Shown piece by piece: positions 54,871-59,332 of a stretch of 59,332 nt of DNA (its first letter is position 1; the number at the start of each line of letters is the position of its first letter). Below the pieces are notes generated by a model that saw only the letters and a list, made by a program, of their open reading frames with translations, was not told where the DNA came from and did not search any database. Position numbers and translations under genes: made by a program. Origin of the DNA: Rhodothermales bacterium (GTDB taxonomy: Bacteria > Bacteroidota > Rhodothermia > Rhodothermales > Bin80); the NCBI GenBank assembly GCA_022821385.1, contig JAJEDR010000087.1:1-59332 (forward strand), written 5' to 3'.

Positions 54871-55824
54871 TCACACCCCCAAGTTGCGCAGGTAATGGCG
54901 ATTTCGTGCTGCGCTTAACCTTGGAGCCCCCATACCCGGCAGTACATCCTGTTCTACAACGATCCAACCTCGATAGTCCATCTCCCGGAGGCTACTGATA
55001 ATGCCGGAGAAATCCACACATCCCTGGCCCAACTCGCAAAAAAGACCCTTTCCGACAGCCTCAAAATAATCCCATCCCTGTAGTCGTGCTGCTTCTGCAA
55101 TGTTCGGTTCGCAGTCCTTGAAATGCACATACCGGATACGGTCAGCATACTGATTGAATAGCTCCTGAAAGTCAACACTCCGTCCCCCAGCTCCATACAC
55201 ATAATGTCCTGTATCCAGCACGAGTCCAATAAGTTGCGGATCCGTTTTGGAAAGGAGGTGATCAATCTCTTCCGGTGTCTCGACGAAACCTGCGCAATGA
55301 TGATGGAACACCGTTTTCAATCCTGTTTCTTCCCTCACAGCAGAAGCCACGAGATGTGCGCCCTTGATGAATACCTCCCACTGATTTCGAGTCATCCCCT
55401 GCTCAGATGTGATACGGCCAGCATGTTGCACCCGCTCGGGATTCGCTGCATTCTCGTCCGCCAAGACCAGGAAGGGCGGATCGGTTGGATCGCCGGCAGC
55501 GGCTAATAGTCTGGCCGTGCGCACCGCTTTTTCGATCCCGGTATCATGCCTATCCAAATCCGATAGCGCGACCGGCACAAATGCTCCGCGTAATGATAAA
55601 TCCCATCTGCCCAACAAACGCTCGAGTGCTGCCGCTTCTACGGGCATATAGCCCCAATCTCCGAGTTCCGTACCTACGTAGCCCGTGTCCGCAAGCTCTT
55701 GAAGCATGACTTTACAGTCCACCTGTGCTCCACCGAGGCCTTTGAATTCAAGTGTTCCCCACGAGCATGGCGCATTGGCAACTCGAATCGTTCTTGAACT
55801 ATCTGGATCACTGGGGTTTATCAT
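54871..55824 (-). CDS. Sugar phosphate isomerase/epimerase, IolE-like TIM barrel
   Basis: 317 residues. IRVANAPCSWGTLEF resembles the inosose dehydratase (IolE) start; metal and substrate residues are in TELGDWGYMP, TVFHHHCAGFVETPEEI, GLVLDTGHYVYG and YVHFKDCEP, and GWIVVEQDV is near the end. The family isomerises or dehydrates keto-inositols and related sugars. No other inositol gene is in the window, so a different sugar acid may be the substrate. It runs convergently toward the haem operon. Confidence 0.88.
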   Translation of the reverse strand: MINPSDPDSSRTIRVANAPCSWGTLEFKGLGGAQVDCKVMLQELADTGYVGTELGDWGYMPVEAAALERLLGRWDLSLRGAFVPVALSDLDRHDTGIEKAVRTARLLAAAGDPTDPPFLVLADENAANPERVQHAGRITSEQGMTRNQWEVFIKGAHLVASAVREETGLKTVFHHHCAGFVETPEEIDHLLSKTDPQLIGLVLDTGHYVYGAGGRSVDFQELFNQYADRIRYVHFKDCEPNIAEAARLQGWDYFEAVGKGLFCELGQGCVDFSGIISSLREMDYRGWIVVEQDVLPGMGAPRLSAARNRHYLRNLGV

Positions 55825-55967
55825 CGATATGTGAAGTATTCAACAGGACTTGAACGGAGACTCTGACAGTAAAAGTAACCGTCAACATTCATTGATTGGG
55901 GATCTGGTATTCAACCAAAACATAAGCTTAAATCCACCTCTAACCAGTCGAAGCTGACAAGATTCAA

Positions 55968-57083
55968 CTAATTCCCTGACGCCACGCCTGTCGGAGGGAT
56001 GAATCGGTAGCGGATGATAGTTGAGTTGCCGACCTCCCCGTCCGGCATGACCACACCATCCCCCACAAAGTAGAGGTATCCGTGTGAAGCCGTGTAAGGT
56101 GTTTCATGCAGTATCGTACTCACGGGATCAAACTGATTGCTGTTGCTGGCGATACTGAGACCCTCCACATGCCGTCCATTGTCTCCCTCTAAACGGTAAG
56201 ATTCGTCAATCCCGGAAAACAGCATCATGCGAACATCTTCGTCCAGTGCATACAGTCCATTCAAAAGTGGAAAGGCATCAAATGCTTGCCGCCGTCTCTT
56301 TTGATTCCGAGTGTCTGGAATATCCCTGTCCCGTTTGACGAAAAACTCTGGACGGGCCTGGGTCGGAAGTGACTGGCCCGATACGGATTTAGCATCCATG
56401 TCCTCGTGATGCTTGTAAAGCACACCGCCCTGAAAACAGTCCATGTTACGACCATGATAGCCCAGATAGCCTGAGTTGAGCCGGGGAAATTCGGGAGGTG
56501 CATGCTCAATCGCCCGCTGGAAGACTAGATCCATTGTATAAATCTCAAACATCTGCTTCCGATCTGGACCACGCAGACTCAAGAAGGTGTACAATGAATC
56601 TCCCCAAGTACAGAATGACAGGATTGGTGAAGTCAGGTCTGGCCGGGATGTGACACAATTCCCGTCCCGATCAAACACCACCATGACACCTTCCCACGTG
56701 TGCACCAGAATGGCGCCATTATCGGCAAATCGAGCTGCATGCACGGTGTGTGCGGTGTCAGTCGGATAGCACACATCTGTGTCGAAGGTTGATACATGAT
56801 GGCCTGTAGGCTCGAAGAGGTGGACCAACCCAGAGGAATAATCCGTGATAAGCAAATGCCCCGATGCATCAGCATCGATGAACCAGATCTGTCCCAACAG
56901 GAGGGATGGATCCAGAATCACTGTATCTGGTGGTGCGAATAGTTTATCGAATGGCACAAGGTTCGACAGCTCAACGATGCGCTCAGCTTTGGGGGCTGGA
57001 TTGCGGCTGTAACTGGCGAGCAGAACAAGTATAAGGGCACACACGAAACAGCCCCGCCACAGATGAAAAACGCTAAAACTCAT
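55968..57083 (-). CDS. Beta-propeller protein, paralogue of the lipoprotein at 18412-19452
   Basis: 371 residues. An N-terminal hydrophobic segment (CFVCALILVLLASY) is signal-like, but the expected lipobox Cys is absent (LLASYS where LxAC would be), so it may be anchored by an uncleaved helix or secreted. It shares with the 18412 protein the opening FDKLFAPPDTVILD, the segment GHLLITDYSSGLVHLF, a Cys pair (DVCYPTDT and RDGNCV) and the closing GDGVVMPDGEVGN. These define a lineage-specific propeller subgroup. Function is unknown. It stands alone. Confidence 0.65.
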   Translation of the reverse strand: MSFSVFHLWRGCFVCALILVLLASYSRNPAPKAERIVELSNLVPFDKLFAPPDTVILDPSLLLGQIWFIDADASGHLLITDYSSGLVHLFEPTGHHVSTFDTDVCYPTDTAHTVHAARFADNGAILVHTWEGVMVVFDRDGNCVTSRPDLTSPILSFCTWGDSLYTFLSLRGPDRKQMFEIYTMDLVFQRAIEHAPPEFPRLNSGYLGYHGRNMDCFQGGVLYKHHEDMDAKSVSGQSLPTQARPEFFVKRDRDIPDTRNQKRRRQAFDAFPLLNGLYALDEDVRMMLFSGIDESYRLEGDNGRHVEGLSIASNSNQFDPVSTILHETPYTASHGYLYFVGDGVVMPDGEVGNSTIIRYRFIPPTGVASGN

Positions 57084-57451
57084 AATATACCACAGGTGTT
57101 ATGCCAAGGTCATTCAATCTCACTCTTACATGCAGATAAACGGAGGACAGCCATGAGTCTCTCGCAAAACCACCTCAGAAGGTGAAGTGAAATGGCTCGG
57201 CCACATGATATTGGGAGTTGATCGTGAATATCTTGGATCGACGCCCTAAAATTGCCGTCTTTCCCTCAAACACACCGAAAGATATATTTATAACTATACT
57301 TAAGCGTTTACAATAGTTCCGGCTGAATACCTTGAGGATTATACACGAAGTTGTAGCTTACGTGAAGCTTCCCGGCAGCCGGAAGTAACCACAAAAAATA
57401 TATAAAATTTGTTTGCTCTCATTATTTATAGCACCAGCATGCCAATAACCC
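57084..57451. other. AT-rich divergent intergenic region
   Basis: About 370 bases between the minus-strand propeller gene and + strand xthA. The part from 57270 to 57430 is much richer in A/T than its surroundings, including an AAAAAATATATAAAATT tract near 57395, and probably holds the xthA promoter. No defined -35/-10 or -33/-7 pair is certain. No RNA gene was recognised. Confidence 0.4.
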
Positions 57452-58255
57452 ATGGCTAAACCCATCAAGCTCGTCACCTGGAACGTTAACTCCGTGCGTG
57501 CCCGGTTGGCTCGAATCCTTTCCTTCCTGGAACGGCATACCCCAGATATCCTCTGCCTGCAGGAAATTAAAGCCACACAGGGATCGTTCCCTTTTGCCAC
57601 TCTTGAAGAGGCCGGATACAAATCCTTTATCTGTGGACAGCCCTCGTACAACGGCGTCGCAATCCTGGCCAAAGACACCGTCGCCAACATCCGTATGGGA
57701 CTTGATAATGAAGCCCGAGTTATTGCGGGAAGCGTACACGACTTGCGTGTGGTTAATGTATATGTGCCAAACGGAAAACGAATTGGTATGCCTAAGCACG
57801 CCTACAAGCTTCGCTGGCTGGACGAGTTGAAGGGCTTTCTCGAAAGCGAGCGAGAGAAATATGAAGAATTCATACTGACGGGGGATTTCAACGTCGCTTT
57901 TAACGATCTGGATGTATCCCATCCAGATAACTGGAAAGACTCTGTCCTTTGCGATCCCGCTGCGCGCAAAAAACTGACCAATCTCATGGAGGAATTCTCT
58001 CTGGCGGATATTCTGCGCAAGCACGCCCCTGGCCCCGGTGTGTACACATGGTGGGATTATCGAACGAGAGGATTTGAGTGGAACGACGGCGTGCGCATAG
58101 ACCACATCCTAGCAACTCCACAACTGGCTGCCTTGAGTGCGAATTCGTGGGTGGATGTCGCAGAGCGTGATCGCGAACGTCCCTCAGATCACGCCCCTGT
58201 CCTGATGCGCCTCTTCCAACCGGCTCAGTGGGCCTCGAGCCAATTAGAGCCATGA
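57452..58255 (+). CDS. xthA: Exodeoxyribonuclease III
   Basis: 267 residues, AP endonuclease and 3' exonuclease of base excision repair. LVTWNVNSVRAR, ILCLQEIKA (metal-binding Glu), LTGDFNVAFNDLDV, WTWWDYR-type segment (YTWWDYRTRGFEWNDGVRIDHIL) and a closing SDHAPVLM with the catalytic His are all present. The last 31 bases overlap the convergent end of polA, so transcripts from the two repair genes meet tail to tail. Confidence 0.97.
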   Translation: MAKPIKLVTWNVNSVRARLARILSFLERHTPDILCLQEIKATQGSFPFATLEEAGYKSFICGQPSYNGVAILAKDTVANIRMGLDNEARVIAGSVHDLRVVNVYVPNGKRIGMPKHAYKLRWLDELKGFLESEREKYEEFILTGDFNVAFNDLDVSHPDNWKDSVLCDPAARKKLTNLMEEFSLADILRKHAPGPGVYTWWDYRTRGFEWNDGVRIDHILATPQLAALSANSWVDVAERDRERPSDHAPVLMRLFQPAQWASSQLEP

Positions 58256-59332
58256 CCCAAGTTGACCTCAATAGGAACGCTGAGTTCCATAGCCTGGGTC
58301 ATGCAATCCTTCACTATTGTCTTCGTATCTGCCAACTCCTGCTCCGGCACTTCAAATACAAGTTCATCGTGAACCTGTAGGATTGCCCGTGATTGCATCC
58401 CGGCGTGCCGCAGCTCCCGATCTATTGCGATTGCCGCCAACTTGATCATATCTGCCTGGGTCCCCTGTATCGGCATGTTGACAGCAATACGTTCTGCTGC
58501 TGCACGTACCGCGCTGTTACGTGCTTGTAAGGCAGGCAGGTAACGACGTCGCCCCATAAGCGTAGTGGAGAATCCCCGCTCTCTGGCACTTTCAACCTGC
58601 GTCAGGATAAACTGCCAAATTCCCGGAAAAGACTCGCGATGTGCTTTCATCAATTCTTGTGCCTCTCTGTGCGTGCACCTTAATCCACGCGCCAGGCCGG
58701 AAGCTGAGAGCCCATATGGAATTCCATAATTGACCGCCTTGGCTTTGTTACGCTGTTCCCGCGTAATATCCGCTGCATCCACATGATAGATGAGTGCCGC
58801 GGTTTCAGTGTGAGGATCCCGACCAGTCATAAAAAAAGTCTGCAATCCCTGATCCCCACTCATGTGAGCAAGAATTCTGAGTTCTATCTGCGAGTAGTCT
58901 GCAGAAAGGATATACCACCCCTCGGGGGCTACGAACGCACTACGCAATTCACGGCCAGTGGCATCACGAACAGGAATGTTCTGCAGCCCGGGATCTGACG
59001 AGGACAGTCGGCCGGTAGCTGCCGAAGTCTGATTGAATACCGTGTGAATACGCCCCGTCTGAGGCACGGCCATGCGTACCAGATTATCCACATAAGTACC
59101 CTTCAGCTTGGCGGCTTTTCGCCAGTCCATTATGAGTGCTGGCACCTTGTGCTCAGATGCAAGCTCCAGGAGAACTTCTTCTCTCGTAGAAGGCTTGCCG
59201 GAAGGTGTTTTTCTTTTTACCGGCAACCCCAATTTATCTTTGTCAAAAAGGATCTCGCCGACCTGCTTTGAGGAGGCAATGTTGAATTGCTCCCCGGCCT
59301 CCTCATAAATCTCAGCAGCATACCGGTCCAGA
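58225..59332 (-). CDS. polA: DNA polymerase I, C-terminal polymerase domain (5' end beyond the window)
   Basis: The frame is open from 59332 (window end) to TGA at 58225, about 368 codons of the palm and fingers. Motif A is LSADYSQIELRILAHM. Motif B (O helix) is EQRNKAKAVNYGIPYGLSA; the position that is Phe in E. coli (762) and Taq (667) is Tyr here, codon 58726-58728. Motif C is LQVHDELVFEVP and the end GSNWLEAH is normal. Upstream residues GEQFNIASSKQVGEILFDK belong to the thumb. The exonuclease domains are outside the window. It converges with xthA. Confidence 0.96.
   Translation of the reverse strand, partial: LDRYAAEIYEEAGEQFNIASSKQVGEILFDKDKLGLPVKRKTPSGKPSTREEVLLELASEHKVPALIMDWRKAAKLKGTYVDNLVRMAVPQTGRIHTVFNQTSAATGRLSSSDPGLQNIPVRDATGRELRSAFVAPEGWYILSADYSQIELRILAHMSGDQGLQTFFMTGRDPHTETAALIYHVDAADITREQRNKAKAVNYGIPYGLSASGLARGLRCTHREAQELMKAHRESFPGIWQFILTQVESARERGFSTTLMGRRRYLPALQARNSAVRAAAERIAVNMPIQGTQADMIKLAAIAIDRELRHAGMQSRAILQVHDELVFEVPEQELADTKTIVKDCMTQAMELSVPIEVNLGHGSNWLEAH

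Overview
The window looks like chromosomal DNA from a diderm bacterium of the Bacteroidota/Rhodothermota/Balneolota side of the FCB group. The evidence is a secreted protein with a C-terminal sorting tail of the type IX secretion kind (6000-6226), a CarboxypepD_reg-like N-terminus of the sort that precedes TonB-dependent receptors (34926-35348), several lipobox beta-propeller lipoproteins, an outer-membrane-barrel-like peptidase fusion, and a class 2 (membrane, quinone-linked) dihydroorotate dehydrogenase. This placement is inference; no rRNA or tRNA gene was seen.

Layout. (1) 1-18190 is a carbohydrate locus on the + strand: two sugar ABC permeases, an exported GH38-type alpha-mannosidase, a sorting-tail protein, a DUF4185-like protein, two paralogous cytoplasmic six-hairpin-type glycosidases, an APH-fold kinase translationally coupled to an enolase homologue with two altered active-site residues, an APC permease with UspA domains, and an esterase lipoprotein. 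(2) 18412-24797 holds a beta-propeller lipoprotein and, on the minus strand, a Sfp-type phosphopantetheinyl transferase, pyrD and a peptidase/TolB-propeller/barrel fusion. (3) 24958-34597 is housekeeping on the + strand: mrdA (in-frame stop), rodA, a SolA-like oxidase, argS, pheA (in-frame stop) and an S9 peptidase. (4) 34600-38127 is a scarred region: remnants of a large outer membrane protein and of an ATPase, palindromic elements, and one intact lipoprotein gene. (5) 38128-44147 is mostly minus strand: a repetitive DUF4097-type protein, sixA-like, DUF4389, uppS and a regulator/membrane protein pair. (6) 44499-46712 holds a DSD1-family PLP enzyme and a zinc dehydrogenase. (7) 46769-54773 is an uninterrupted haem operon, hemA-hemC-hemD-hemB-chdC-hemE-hemH-hemY, whose chlorite-dismutase-family member points to the coproporphyrin-dependent route. 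(8) 54871-59332 holds an IolE-like isomerase, a third beta-propeller protein, xthA, and the C-terminal part of polA running off the window.

Themes. Several conserved genes are broken by single lesions (mrdA TAG, pheA TAA, the 5' end of the first permease), and at least four gene remnants are visible, so the lineage is either losing genes or the assembly contains errors. The most novel-looking biology is the kinase plus divergent-enolase pair inside the mannoside locus, the complete coproporphyrin-type haem operon in a diderm, the DUF4097 array with a visible slippage deletion, and a DNA polymerase I with Tyr at the O-helix position that is usually Phe.
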